Source: CAMPJM01 sp964440915 (GTDB lineage Bacteria > Bacteroidota > Bacteroidia > Cytophagales > Cyclobacteriaceae). From it: a stretch of DNA of 37,534 nt. The position numbers were made by a program, and so were the translations under genes. The notes under the pieces are model-generated. The model worked only from the letters and a program-made list of their open reading frames with translations, ran no database searches and was not told where the DNA came from. Of this stretch, positions 25,913 through 35,131 are shown piece after piece. Position 1 is the first letter of the stretch. Each line of letters opens with the position of its first letter. Location: positions 1 to 37,534 of the forward strand of contig CAYTTV010000035.1 of NCBI GenBank assembly GCA_964440915.1. The letters run 5' to 3'.

Positions 25913-28216
25913 TCATAACACATTATGATCCACGATCTTCACTTCTACCCTACGGCCTTCTTCTTTGCTTCCGCTCTGAGAAGAAGCACCAAAGCCTTTG
26001 GCAATTATCCGTCTCCTGCTTATCCCTCGCTCATTGAAATAACTCAGAACCGAAATGGCCCTTTCGTTTGAAATTTTCCTGTTATATTCCTCATTGCCAT
26101 CTATGGAAGCAAAACCTGAAATCTCTATACCTAAATCCTCATGGTCGTTCAATAATTTCAACACTTCTTCCAAGGTGCCGTTATATTGGGAAGCAACATC
26201 ACTCCTATCTACGTCAAAGTAAAACTTAAACACTTTGTTCAAAACAGATGCGTTATAGGATTTCTGCTTGTTCTCCAGCTCCTTCTGTTTGGCCACCGTT
26301 TCTGACACAAAAATCGTAGGCAATGTATAAATAGTATCTGAAGCCACTACTTTAGCCTCAAGTTTTATCTTGTCATTTTCTTCAAAATAATAGACCGATT
26401 CTACTGCTTCAGCATCCTGCTTTTTAAAATCGATATCATCAATTGGGTTGGTCAGGTACATTAGCTCCAATAAATAATCCATGGCTACCTCATCTGATGC
26501 CGCTATGATGTCCTCCATCATTGTAAAAACATCAATACTGTCATTTTTGAGCAACATGCTTTCATTGGCCTGCCTTGGCGTTATCCCACTTTCTTGTTTG
26601 GTATCATAAAAAGCATTTGTTACCGATACTTTTTGACCTACTACTCGCTCAAACTGGGTGATTGGACTGAGATTGATCTGTTGGTACAGTTCATAAAAAT
26701 AATCCTGCTCTGGAATATTGATATTGATGGTATAGGGTAAAAATCCTGTAGCCTCAATGATCATGTCATAATTCTTCCCTGGAGGAATGATGATGAGATA
26801 ATTCCCTGTTTCTTCGTCCGGATTATATACATAGTCGAGCGTTTGTCCATTGGTGTTGTCGACAACTTTAATTTTCGTAGGCACAGGTACCGGATCCTCT
26901 CCTGCCAAAATTCGTCCTTTAATCAAAGTGAGTGGGATATTCCCTTCTTGTGCGGGCATATCGAAAGCATAGATATCTTGCCCTCCTAGGCCACCTGGGC
27001 GGTCAGAAGAAAAGAAGCCTTTAGTACCATCAGCGGTCAGTGTGAAATAACTGTCATCTGCCACAGTATTAACAGGGTAGCCCATATTCTCAGGCTTGCT
27101 CCATTTTCCATTGATCAGTTCGGTCCTAAAAATATCCTTTCCACCCATAGAGCCAGTCCCATCAGAAGTAAAGAATAATGTTTTACCGTTAGGATGGATA
27201 AAAGGCGCATCCTCATTGTCAGAAGTATTTATTTCAGGCCCGAGATTTTGAGCGGGCCCCCAAGAGCCATTAGCTTGTTTCTCTACTTTGTACAAATCCA
27301 TGCCTCCCATTCCTCCTCGCCTATTGCTCGCAAAGTAGATAGTTTTTCCATCTGGTGTAATGCTTGCAGTGGTTTCCAAATAGCCAGAGTTGATATTGTT
27401 GCCCAAAGGCGATGGGTTTGACCATTTATCTCCAACCTTATCGATCGTGTATAAACTACCAGTGTTGTTGCCAGTGCTGATGAAAATAATCATTTGACGC
27501 CCATCAGGGGACAGGCCGGCTGTGCCAATATTGGATTTAGTTTGAACATCCAATGCCTTTGGCTCTGACCACTTGCCGTTATTTTTATAGCTGATGAATA
27601 TATTTTCAACCACTTCCCTCGGTCTTCGAGGATCTGGTCTTAAAGCTGTGTATGCCATCATGCTTTCATCGGCCATTACAACAGGGTTATATTCTGTGTA
27701 TTCGGAGTTGATGGGGGATTCTAGTCGATATATTTTATAGCTTTTTTCCTGGGCGATCTCTGCCAACGCATTTTGAGCATGTTTAAAATGCTTTTCCAAA
27801 TTACTGACGGCGGCATTGTCTGAGGGCCCCAATTGCTTTTTATAGGCACTAAAGTGCTCTATAGCTTTATTGAGCTGGGCAGACTTATGATAGGCTAAAC
27901 CTAAATAATAGTCAACCTCACGAGGCACATTTTCATCTTTGTTCTGGTAAGCAAACTCCAAATAGGGCAGTGCTTGAAGCTGTTTATGAATTTCCCGTGA
28001 CTCGACCAAGCTTGCGCCAGCCTTGTACAATAGATCTGCATCTCTTTCACCGCCGGCGATCAGAGCCTCGTATATTTCGCTTGCCGCTGTGTAGTTTTTA
28101 ATTTCAAATAGTCTGTCTGCCCTGTATCGTTGTGCCTTGGCATCCTGTGCCTGAGCGGGAAGACTAATCAGTAAAACCAAAAAAATAAAGGTTATGGAAT
28201 AGTAATATTTTTTCAT
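25913..28216 (-). CDS. OmpA-family protein with TPR, beta-propeller and regulatory domains (PorE architecture)
   Basis: 767 residues, signal peptide ending ..SLPAQAQ. Domain order: TPR-like helices (about 24-150, RYRADRLFEIKNYTAASEIYEAL), PD40/WD40 propeller repeats (about 165-425, e.g. TPDGKTIYFASNRRGGMGGMD and FFSSDRPGGLGGQDIYAFD), a carboxypeptidase-like regulatory domain (about 430-520, GRILAGEDPVPVP), a spacer of about 130 residues, then an OmpA C-terminal peptidoglycan-binding domain (about 650-767, FKFYFDVDRSDV.. and EEYNRKISNERAISVLSYFNERG). This is the order described for PorE of the type IX secretion system, which anchors the complex to peptidoglycan. Paralogues with the same order are common in Bacteroidota and no other T9SS gene is nearby, so the T9SS role is only possible. 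Confidence 0.85.
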   Translation of the reverse strand: MKKYYYSITFIFLVLLISLPAQAQDAKAQRYRADRLFEIKNYTAASEIYEALIAGGERDADLLYKAGASLVESREIHKQLQALPYLEFAYQNKDENVPREVDYYLGLAYHKSAQLNKAIEHFSAYKKQLGPSDNAAVSNLEKHFKHAQNALAEIAQEKSYKIYRLESPINSEYTEYNPVVMADESMMAYTALRPDPRRPREVVENIFISYKNNGKWSEPKALDVQTKSNIGTAGLSPDGRQMIIFISTGNNTGSLYTIDKVGDKWSNPSPLGNNINSGYLETTASITPDGKTIYFASNRRGGMGGMDLYKVEKQANGSWGPAQNLGPEINTSDNEDAPFIHPNGKTLFFTSDGTGSMGGKDIFRTELINGKWSKPENMGYPVNTVADDSYFTLTADGTKGFFSSDRPGGLGGQDIYAFDMPAQEGNIPLTLIKGRILAGEDPVPVPTKIKVVDNTNGQTLDYVYNPDEETGNYLIIIPPGKNYDMIIEATGFLPYTININIPEQDYFYELYQQINLSPITQFERVVGQKVSVTNAFYDTKQESGITPRQANESMLLKNDSIDVFTMMEDIIAASDEVAMDYLLELMYLTNPIDDIDFKKQDAEAVESVYYFEENDKIKLEAKVVASDTIYTLPTIFVSETVAKQKELENKQKSYNASVLNKVFKFYFDVDRSDVASQYNGTLEEVLKLLNDHEDLGIEISGFASIDGNEEYNRKISNERAISVLSYFNERGISRRRIIAKGFGASSQSGSKEEGRRVEVKIVDHNVL

Positions 28217-28381
28217 GTTCTTCTAAAAACTAATTCAAAAGGTAATATTATAGGTTTTTATCAGAAGCAAACCTTTAATTTTTTCCATAAACTTACGCAC
28301 ATAACATGCAGCAAAAAGAAACAAAATAAGAAAGGGGCAAATTGTAGGGAAATGCTCCATTTCTCCTTCGCTTAGAAGACT

Positions 28382-29626
28382 TTATCTGGACTTTATTGCT
28401 TCTATGGCTTGAAGGCGTTGTAACAATGGAGGGTGGGAATAATGGAAAAATACATACAAAGGATGGGGCAGCAAATTGCTTAGGTTATTGACGGATAGCT
28501 TCTTGAGCGCAGTTTGTAAGGCTGTTCCATCATAAGTTAGACTGGCATAAGCATCTGCTTCAAACTCATTTTTTCGGCTGATGGCATTCATGAACAATCC
28601 CGTGATCATAGATATGGGTGAAAACAATATCCCAAAAACCACCAAGTTTATGGCCACACTCAATTGCGTAGCGCCCATGGCCTCGGATAAAGTTGGGTTG
28701 AAAACCAAAAAAGATAGAATGAGCAACATGATCCCTACTTGTACAATGGACAAAATCATACCTGTGAGGATATGTTTTTTCTTATAATGCCCTACCTCAT
28801 GGGCCAGAACTGCCACAAGTTCCTCTTTGCTGTGACCTTCTATCAAGGTATCGTATAGCACTACCTTTTTCCTTTTCCCTATTCCGGAGAAAAAAGCATT
28901 GGCTTTGCTAGATCTTTTTGATCCATCAATCACAAAAATATTATCTATCGGAAATCCAACCTTATGACCATACTCCTCAATGGCTTCTTTCAGATCACCT
29001 TTTGGCAGCGGTGTCAGCTTATTGAAGATAGGCACGATCACACTAGTATATAGCATATTGATCAGCACCATGAGCACAGCACTGATGGCCCAAAAATACA
29101 GCCAAAAGTCTTGACCAATGGTAAGGATAAGCCATACAAAAACGAATAATACACCTCCGCCCAAAAATAAAGTAACTAAATACCCTTTCAATTTGTCCAT
29201 GATAAAAATACGGGGCGTGATCTTATTGAAGCCAAAGCGATCTTCTATGACGAAAATACTGTACAGTTGAAAAGGCAGGCTAAGCCAGTCAGAAACAAAA
29301 TAAAGCACTGCAAAGAAAGTCAGTGCTAACCCTATCTCATTGTCTATAAAACCCCTAAGCCAACCATCGAGCATCCCGAAAAAGCCCATCAAAACGGCTG
29401 CAAAGAATACGACAAAACTTAAACTGGAAGTAATAAAAGAAAACTGGGTTTGCACCTTTTGATATGCAATTGATTGAGCATATTTCTCCTCATCATAAAT
29501 TCCCTTAAGTTCCTCAGGCAAGATGGCGTGCTGCCTTCTTAAGTTGATGTAATCGAGCCATTGTTCTAATATGAAATTGACTGTTAGGATCAATAATATG
29601 ACAAACAATAAGGTGCTAGATTCCAT
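28382..29626 (-). CDS. M48-family (Ste24-type) membrane metalloprotease
   Basis: Integral-membrane zinc endopeptidase of the CaaX-protease-1 group. 414 residues with about six to seven hydrophobic segments and the catalytic motif HEVGH (H276-H280, in VAVLAHEVGHYKKKH). The third ligand is the Glu of NEFEADAYA further on. The first residues (LLFVILLILTVNFIL) form a membrane helix, with the N-terminal M48 region DRFGFNK as in Ste24. In bacteria its role is usually protein quality control. It follows ffh on the same strand but is separated from it by an intrinsic terminator, so it probably has its own promoter. Confidence 0.93.
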   Translation of the reverse strand: MESSTLLFVILLILTVNFILEQWLDYINLRRQHAILPEELKGIYDEEKYAQSIAYQKVQTQFSFITSSLSFVVFFAAVLMGFFGMLDGWLRGFIDNEIGLALTFFAVLYFVSDWLSLPFQLYSIFVIEDRFGFNKITPRIFIMDKLKGYLVTLFLGGGVLFVFVWLILTIGQDFWLYFWAISAVLMVLINMLYTSVIVPIFNKLTPLPKGDLKEAIEEYGHKVGFPIDNIFVIDGSKRSSKANAFFSGIGKRKKVVLYDTLIEGHSKEELVAVLAHEVGHYKKKHILTGMILSIVQVGIMLLILSFLVFNPTLSEAMGATQLSVAINLVVFGILFSPISMITGLFMNAISRKNEFEADAYASLTYDGTALQTALKKLSVNNLSNLLPHPLYVFFHYSHPPLLQRLQAIEAIKSR

Positions 29627-29663
29627 AATTTTTATAGAGGAGAGATGCAGAAACCTGTGGATT

Positions 29664-29699
29664 TAAAAAAGGGATATAGTCACTTTTGACCATATCCCT
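29664..29699 (-). terminator. Intrinsic terminator of ffh
   Basis: AGGGATAT (29670-29677) plus GTCA (29679-29682) pair with TGAC (29687-29690) plus ATATCCCT (29692-29699): 12 bp with one mismatch and a 4-base loop. On the minus strand the stem is followed directly by a T-run (the A-run 29665-29670 of the plus strand). Confidence 0.88.
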
Positions 29700-29708
29700 A
29701 TACATTTT

Positions 29709-31043
29709 TTAGCGCTTGAACATATTCATATTGGGCAGCCTCATTTTGCCAGACCCACTCATTTTGTTCATTGTTTTCATCATTTTTCGCATATCGCCAA
29801 ACTGTTTGATAAGGTTATTTACCTCTTGGACAGAAGTTCCACTACCCTCTGCGATACGCTTCCTTCGGCTTCCATTGAGGATTTCTGGAGCGTTTCTTTC
29901 TTCTATTGTCATGGAACGGATAATGGCCTCGATAGGCTTGAAGGAATCATCGTCAATATCGATATCCTTCATCATTTTGTTCATGCCTGGCAACATGCCA
30001 ATAAGATCTTTGATGTTTCCCATCTTCTTGATCTGCTCTAATTGCGAGAGGAAATCGTCAAAGTTAAACTGGTTTTTCCGAATCTTTTTGTTGAGCCTGC
30101 GCGCCTCCTCTTCGTCAAATGTCTGCTGTGCCTTTTCAACTAGAGAGACCACGTCACCCATGCCCAGAATTCGTTGCGCCATACGGTCGGGATGGAACAC
30201 ATCTATATTTTCCATCTTTTCTCCAGCACTGATAAACTTAATCGGCTTGTCTACAACAGAACGGATCGATAAAGCCGCTCCACCGCGTGTATCACCATCC
30301 AACTTTGTCAATACTACGCCATCAAAGTTTAGGCGGTCATTGAACGTCTTGGCCGTATTCACAGCATCTTGACCTGTCATGGAATCTACCACAAACAAGG
30401 TTTCAGAAGGATTGAGTGCTTTTTTAAGTGCCGTAATCTCCTGCATCATTTCCTCGTCTACTGCGAGACGTCCAGCCGTGTCGACGATGACAATCTTCTT
30501 GTTATTGTCTTTGGCGTATTTTATGGCATTGTTGGCAATCTTTACTGCATCTTTATTTTCAGGCTCGGCATATACTTCCACGCCAATCTGCTCTCCCAAT
30601 ACTTTCAACTGATCGATAGCGGCAGGTCGATAAATATCGCATGCTGTAAGAAGAACGTTCCTGCCTTGCTTTTTGAGATAGCTGGCCAACTTACCTGAAA
30701 AGGTGGTTTTTCCCGAACCCTGCAATCCCGATATCAATATAACTGCTGGCTCGCCTTTTATATTGATATCCGCTTTTGTACCTCCCATAAGCTTGGTCAG
30801 CTCTTCATTGGTGATCTTCACCAAAAGCTGGCCAGGAGAAACCGCCACCAATACTTCTCTTCCCAAAGCCTCCTCTCTAATAGAATCAGTGACTTGCTTC
30901 GCTACTTTATAGTTAACGTCGGCATCTATCAAGGCTCGTCGGATTTCCTTTACAGTAGCCGCAACATTTATTTCTGTAATACTCCCTTGTCCCTTTAGGG
31001 TCTTGAAAGCCTGGTCTAATTTAAGACTTAAATTATCGAACAT
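29709..31043 (-). CDS. ffh: Signal recognition particle protein Ffh
   Basis: GTPase of the signal recognition particle that, with 4.5S RNA and FtsY, targets membrane proteins to the translocon. 444 residues. N domain (MFDNLSLKLDQAFKTLKGQG), G domain with GLQGSGKTTFSGKLA (G1), DIYRPAAIDQL, VDTAGR (G3), TKLDGDTRGGA (G4) and ISAGEKMENIDVFHPDRMA. The M domain carries the methionine-rich groove (MLPGMNKMM, MRKMMKTMNKM) and the RNA-binding SRRKRIAEGSG. No feature is missing. The 4.5S RNA gene is not seen here. Confidence 0.97.
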   Translation of the reverse strand: MFDNLSLKLDQAFKTLKGQGSITEINVAATVKEIRRALIDADVNYKVAKQVTDSIREEALGREVLVAVSPGQLLVKITNEELTKLMGGTKADINIKGEPAVILISGLQGSGKTTFSGKLASYLKKQGRNVLLTACDIYRPAAIDQLKVLGEQIGVEVYAEPENKDAVKIANNAIKYAKDNNKKIVIVDTAGRLAVDEEMMQEITALKKALNPSETLFVVDSMTGQDAVNTAKTFNDRLNFDGVVLTKLDGDTRGGAALSIRSVVDKPIKFISAGEKMENIDVFHPDRMAQRILGMGDVVSLVEKAQQTFDEEEARRLNKKIRKNQFNFDDFLSQLEQIKKMGNIKDLIGMLPGMNKMMKDIDIDDDSFKPIEAIIRSMTIEERNAPEILNGSRRKRIAEGSGTSVQEVNNLIKQFGDMRKMMKTMNKMSGSGKMRLPNMNMFKR

Positions 31044-31066
31044 ATCTCACTCCTTACATTTTGACA

Positions 31067-31074
31067 CAAAACTA
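31067..31074 (-). promoter_or_regulatory. -7 promoter element of ffh
   Basis: Minus-strand TAGTTTTG fits TAnnTTTG exactly, 24 bases before the ffh start. Confidence 0.6.
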
Positions 31075-31154
31075 GCGAAAAATCTCTATATATTGAACAG
31101 AAGAAAGATATAGAAAACAGATAAAAGCTGGTGAATGATTAATTTATAATTGCT

Positions 31155-31540
31155 TTGCCTGTTGTAAATTGCCCATTCCTACTACTGCCATTATCGTATC
31201 CCAGCATATAGCTAAAGTCTCAAATTTAACCTCTAAAGTCATTCCTTGTCTATTGCCAACTGCTTACTTTATCGTCTAACATCTTAAATCTAACTTCCAA
31301 TCAATGGGATTCCTGATATTTACTCCGCTAAAGTTAAGTATATTCTCGAATAACGGGCGAACAGGCGGGATGCGGTTTGCCTAGCGGTTGACTTTTAAGG
31401 GTAAACGATAGCGTATGGCTGCAATTATTGCCTATTGTCTTTTTTTACCGATTGTTACTCCCTCTAACGTCTTCATTCTAATACCTACTAGTTAGCTTAA
31501 ATCTAAAGTCCCAAATTGGATATCTAACTTTCTATACCAA
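31155..31540. repeat. Heptad-repeat intergenic region between ffh and a secreted-protein gene
   Basis: The 579-base gap (31044-31622) carries no gene. It holds direct repeats with a 7-base period. TTGCCTG, TTGTAAA, TTGCCCA start at 31155, 31162 and 31169. TCTAACA, TCTTAAA, TCTAACT start at 31275, 31282 and 31289. ATTGCCT, ATTGTCT start at 31427 and 31434. TCTAACG, TCTTCAT, TCTAATA start at 31463, 31470 and 31477. A GC-rich patch of about 45 bases (31350-31395) interrupts them and is unexplained. Confidence 0.6.
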
Positions 31541-31622
31541 AAACCCTCATAATTTCGTATATTAATTGGTTAAGTTCTTTACCTTTATATTTTTCAACTC
31601 ATAAAATTCACCATCATCTAAC

Positions 31623-32381
31623 GTGAAGAAGTTTTTAGGTCTATTGATTCTTATTTACGCTACGCCCTTTTGTATTATAGCTCAAGAGCATGCACAACAG
31701 GACCCTATCCCTGTTCGGGGGGAAATCATCAGCCATGAAACGGGAGAGGTGATTCCATACGTCCATATTATTGATCAAACCAAAAACCATGGGACGACCA
31801 GTAACCTTCATGGAAAGTTTGCGATCATAATCGACCCTCTAGATACTTTGGTGTTTTCGGCTGTGGGATTTGAAAAATTGACCGTAGTGTTAGCACAAGA
31901 AGGCATTAATTTAGCAGAGGATATTCAAATCACGCTTACGCCATCTACTTATGAGCTGGCCCCAGTTCAGATTCATGCTTTAAAAGATGAGGCCGGATTC
32001 AAACAAGATATCTTAAACCTGAAACTACCAGAAGAAAAAAAGATAATTATCCCCAACACCTATAATGGTCCCCGAGATCCCAATGCAAGATTCTCATTAG
32101 CAAGCGGGCCTTTTTCTGCTGTCCAAAACTTGTTTAGTAAGGAGGCTAAAGAAATAAGAAAATATCAAGAAGTCATTAGGGAATATCCTAGAGAAATGAC
32201 TATTGCTACTAAATACAACCGAGAAATTGTAGGAGAAATAACAGGTTTAAAAGACGAAGCACTGAATGATTTTATGCTTTTTTGTAAAGTACCAGATGAC
32301 TACATCCTTTCGGCCAATGATTACGAAATAGTGCTTGCTGTCAATAATTGTTACAAGGACTTTCTTAAGACACAGCATTGA
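31623..32381 (+). CDS. Secreted protein with CarboxypepD_reg-like domain
   Basis: 252 residues from a GTG start, with a signal peptide (FLGLLILIYATPFCIIAQ). Residues about 30-115 form a carboxypeptidase-regulatory-like (transthyretin-type) beta sandwich: PVRGEIISHETGEVIPYVHI, GTTSNLHGKFAI, DTLVFSAVGFEKLTV, as in SusC N-termini but without any plug or barrel. The remaining 135 residues have no recognised domain. A NTYNGPRDPNARFSLASGPF segment and a KYQEVIREYPREM region suggest an envelope protein type common in Bacteroidota. Function unknown. It stands between ffh and a convergent outer-membrane protein gene. Confidence 0.75.
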   Translation: MKKFLGLLILIYATPFCIIAQEHAQQDPIPVRGEIISHETGEVIPYVHIIDQTKNHGTTSNLHGKFAIIIDPLDTLVFSAVGFEKLTVVLAQEGINLAEDIQITLTPSTYELAPVQIHALKDEAGFKQDILNLKLPEEKKIIIPNTYNGPRDPNARFSLASGPFSAVQNLFSKEAKEIRKYQEVIREYPREMTIATKYNREIVGEITGLKDEALNDFMLFCKVPDDYILSANDYEIVLAVNNCYKDFLKTQH

Positions 32382-32414
32382 TTGTTTTAATATACAATTC
32401 AATGCCTGTAATCT

Positions 32415-33452
32415 TTATTTGCTAAAAGCCTCTTTTCTATAATCCAAACTTGTACTGAATACCGGGAAGCTGATTTTCAGTAAAGCGTAAAATCCTTTGG
32501 TTTTCACGCCAGGTCTAAAACCCATTTCTGCACCATATGACCAGCCCCACTCCCGGTTAAACTTGCCCTGCATGCCTCCTCTTACCCCTAGCATATTGGT
32601 GGCTATCTCTTCCGTAGAATATTCTATATCTTGGTAATAAATATTGGGGACAGTAACCCAGGGAGCGATAATGATATCTAAATAAGTCGTAAACATAAGG
32701 TCATTGCCCAAAGTACCGTAGTTTCTGTCAGGCTTGATGGCAAAGTTCTTTATCCACGACATCGATGCTCCAACATACACTCCTGCCACGTCCACGTTGC
32801 CGTATACTTTAGTATCAGCAGGGATAAACACTTCGGGGTTTTCCATTTGGGGCAGCGTAACTTCCTGCTTTTCCATTACCCTGTTTAAATCTGTGGAAGT
32901 GTCATAAATCAAACCGCCCAATCGAGCCCCATATATTTTTCTAACTTTGGTAGGAATGATAATATGCTCTGGCACATTGGCCGCCCATCTTCTGCCTTTG
33001 TATCTGGTAGAATACAGAATCACCTTGCTTTGGGTGTCTTCTTCCCAATCCTTAAAATGGTAAGTAGCTCCAAATTCATAATAATTATATACAGCTGGGA
33101 CATTATCAACATCGCTGCTTTTTAAAGCATTTTGCCTGGCAAAATCCGTTTCTTTAGCATAAGTCTTTCGGGTATGGGCCATAAATGTAAGCTTGTCTTT
33201 ATGGGTATACTCCACTTGCAACCCAAAGCCTGCATTTACATTCGCTACAAACAGCTCCATATACAGCGGTTGGAAATGTACAAAAAGTGTGTTTAAATCA
33301 TAGGGGTCGTCAAAAAGCTCTTCATAGGTTACGGCAGACTGCTCAGTCCTTCTGATCTGCGCTGATGCAGTGTGCACCAAACCTATGCAAAAAATAATAG
33401 CAACAATTCTAAAAACCAGACTATACATAATTTTCCTTGAGTTAAACCTCAT
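32415..33452 (-). CDS. Probable outer-membrane protein, function unknown
   Basis: 345 residues with a signal peptide (about 10-32, SLVFRIVAIIFCIGLVHTASAQ). The mature protein is rich in aromatic and alternating-residue strands: LYMELFVANVNAGFGLQVEYTHKDKLTFMAHTRKTY, YNYYEFGATYHF, AGVYVGASMSW, LMFTTYLDIIIAPWVTVP, WSYGAEMGFRPGVKTKGFYALLKISFPVF. This suggests a beta-barrel ending near FSTSLDYR. I recognise no named family. An inner Met at residue 9 is an alternative start. The gene is convergent with the GTG-started secreted-protein gene, 33 bases apart. Confidence 0.65.
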   Translation of the reverse strand: MRFNSRKIMYSLVFRIVAIIFCIGLVHTASAQIRRTEQSAVTYEELFDDPYDLNTLFVHFQPLYMELFVANVNAGFGLQVEYTHKDKLTFMAHTRKTYAKETDFARQNALKSSDVDNVPAVYNYYEFGATYHFKDWEEDTQSKVILYSTRYKGRRWAANVPEHIIIPTKVRKIYGARLGGLIYDTSTDLNRVMEKQEVTLPQMENPEVFIPADTKVYGNVDVAGVYVGASMSWIKNFAIKPDRNYGTLGNDLMFTTYLDIIIAPWVTVPNIYYQDIEYSTEEIATNMLGVRGGMQGKFNREWGWSYGAEMGFRPGVKTKGFYALLKISFPVFSTSLDYRKEAFSK

Positions 33453-33651
33453 TTTAAAGACCCCCTGCAGACCAACAGGTCACCCTTCTGTAAAGCAATA
33501 GAGTATTTTAAGCTTAATGATACTCCACATCTAAAATAAAGATGAAAGTAGCAGGAATCTCCATAGCCAAAAACAAAAGATTATAAAATTTATTACATCT
33601 ATAGGGTAATGCCCAAAGAAGCAGAAATTATGGCAGGTTGGATGATGCTAG

Positions 33652-33812
33652 ACATCAGATATCAGTCATCAGACTATAAGATAGGTGACAAATGGGCAAT
33701 TGCCAATAGAAATCAGATAAGAAGTAGGCAATAAACAACAGGCAACAAGTACGATGTAAAACATTGACCCACAGGATCCTGACGCTGAACATTGAACCCA
33801 AAACCTAGACTT
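33652..33812. repeat. Heptad-repeat region before the outer-membrane protein gene
   Basis: Inside the gene-free stretch 33453-33820. ACATCAG, ATATCAG, TCATCAG start at 33652, 33659 and 33666. AGGCAAT and AGGCAAC are 14 bases apart (about 33726 and 33740). ACATTGACCC (33761) returns as ACATTGAACCC (33789), exactly 28 bases later. No gene is seen; the first part (33453-33640) is plain AT-rich leader for the minus-strand gene. Confidence 0.55.
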
Positions 33813-33820
33813 CAGACCAA

Positions 33821-34816
33821 CTAATTTCCTCCAATCCTATCTAGGATGCCCTTGAGCAACGCTTTTCCATCACGATTGGTGCGCGGCACCTCTACTGCAT
33901 AGGTAGGGCCATTATCAGAAACAAAAGCATAACTAAAAGCAAACTGAGGGTAAGCCAGATCATTGTTGAGCAGGCCAAAGCGAAGGTCATTGAAATAAAT
34001 GGTTCCGTCCTTTTCAGTCATTAAATACCAACCTTCAGATATTTTTTTTAGTTTTTGAAAGTCTTCAACTTCAACTACTTCTTGCTCTAATGCCTTATTC
34101 TTAGGATATTTTCGGAAGCTAATAGGCTGTGTATCGAACAATGAAAAGTCTCCCAGTAGATATGCATCATTGGTTTCCACATTGGCATTCCATAAAATCG
34201 TGTTGAAGGCGGAGGGCTTTACAATAATCTCCTGATAATGTATATCCTGGTCAGCAAGCGCATTCTGGAATTGGTTTAGAGCATACAGTTTGATACCCGC
34301 TGAAACCAGCAAATAGAAAGTACTCACTACTAATCCTCTAAGCGCGTACTTTCTTCTGAGGTCAATATTCCTGGTTTTCCAAACCCATATTAGCGACACC
34401 AAAAGAGGAATGGTATAAAGAGGATCGATAACAAAAATGGTTTTTAAGGCAAATCTGTAGGGAAGTGGCCACAGAATCTGGGTGCCCCAAGTGGTGAAGG
34501 CATCCAATATAACATGCGTGAAAAGGCACCAAAATACCATGACAGCCGCTTGCTTAAAACCGATCCTGTTCTTTTCTATAGTGACTATCAACTTTCCCAA
34601 AAAAGGTGACAGCACCAAGAAAAACAAAAGAGAATGACTTAGCCCACGATGAATCATAACACTGTCCACAGGGGTCAAGAACTTTCCTACGAAAACGTCC
34701 AAATCGGGAATTGTACCTAAAACAGCCCCGTACAAAAAGGTTCTGTTTTGGAGTTTCTTACCAGCGCAAACTTCTGCTACGGCCACTCCTAAAGCAATTT
34801 GTGTTAACGAATCCAT
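33821..34816 (-). CDS. YdjM/DUF457-type membrane protein (LexA-regulated metal-dependent hydrolase family)
   Basis: 331 residues of the PF04307 family, membrane proteins annotated as metal-dependent hydrolases with no proven reaction. Seen: MDSLTQIALGVAVAEV, GAVLGTIPDLDVF, HRGLSHSLLFF (His-rich), TIEKNRIGFKQAAVMVFWCLFTHVILDAFTTWGTQILWP, with the family's H-x3-D motif HVILD. At least four hydrophobic segments fill residues about 5-190; the C-terminal 140 residues are soluble and beta-rich. The upstream promoter element TATTTTTG ends 4 bases before the start codon, hinting at leaderless translation. Confidence 0.88.
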   Translation of the reverse strand: MDSLTQIALGVAVAEVCAGKKLQNRTFLYGAVLGTIPDLDVFVGKFLTPVDSVMIHRGLSHSLLFFLVLSPFLGKLIVTIEKNRIGFKQAAVMVFWCLFTHVILDAFTTWGTQILWPLPYRFALKTIFVIDPLYTIPLLVSLIWVWKTRNIDLRRKYALRGLVVSTFYLLVSAGIKLYALNQFQNALADQDIHYQEIIVKPSAFNTILWNANVETNDAYLLGDFSLFDTQPISFRKYPKNKALEQEVVEVEDFQKLKKISEGWYLMTEKDGTIYFNDLRFGLLNNDLAYPQFAFSYAFVSDNGPTYAVEVPRTNRDGKALLKGILDRIGGN

Positions 34817-34820
34817 AGCG

Positions 34821-34828
34821 CAAAAATA
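34821..34828 (-). promoter_or_regulatory. -7 promoter element of the YdjM-type gene
   Basis: Minus-strand TATTTTTG fits TAnnTTTG exactly and lies only 4 bases before the ATG (34816), so the transcript start would fall at or next to the start codon. Confidence 0.5.
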
Positions 34829-34832
34829 GGGA

Positions 34833-34861
34833 GATTAATGATTAATGGACTAATGATTAAT
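34833..34861. repeat. GATTAAT repeat
   Basis: GATTAAT at 34833-34839, 34840-34846 and 34855-34861 (spacing 7, then 15), upstream of the YdjM-type gene. Confidence 0.55.
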
Positions 34862-35131
34862 CGATAATGTACTCATGATGGATATTCCGATTAATGCTAC
34901 CGCATCATTTTGTTGCGTGCCTTCACCACCAAAAGACAGTAAGAAATTATGAATATTGAAGTATGAATTTGGCATGAGGGAAATCTATTAGCCACACAAG
35001 GTCGTCTCCCTGCAGGTGGAAGCTTCTTAATGGCACCAAGTCCGAATTGTAGCGCCAATTATTAGAAAGTTGGGGAGCTACTCGAATTGCCGTTAAAGGA
35101 AGCCGTAAGTTGGGCTAATTATGTTGAATTT
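34862..35131. other. Intergenic region with possible decayed coding remnant
   Basis: No intact gene. About 34965-35131 has unusually protein-like open frames on both strands. The plus strand reads ..GRLPAGGSFLMAPSPNCSANY, a stop, then VGELLELPLKEAVSWANYVEFL. The minus strand reads ..RLPLTAIRVAPQLSNN and PLRSFHLQGDDLVWLIDFP. None has a start. It may be a decayed fragment of a gene or element; no family recognised. Confidence 0.25.

Noticed and set aside
29716..30372. 218-codon plus-strand frame opposite ffh
   Set aside because: It is the antisense shadow of ffh, whose reading frame has every expected motif.
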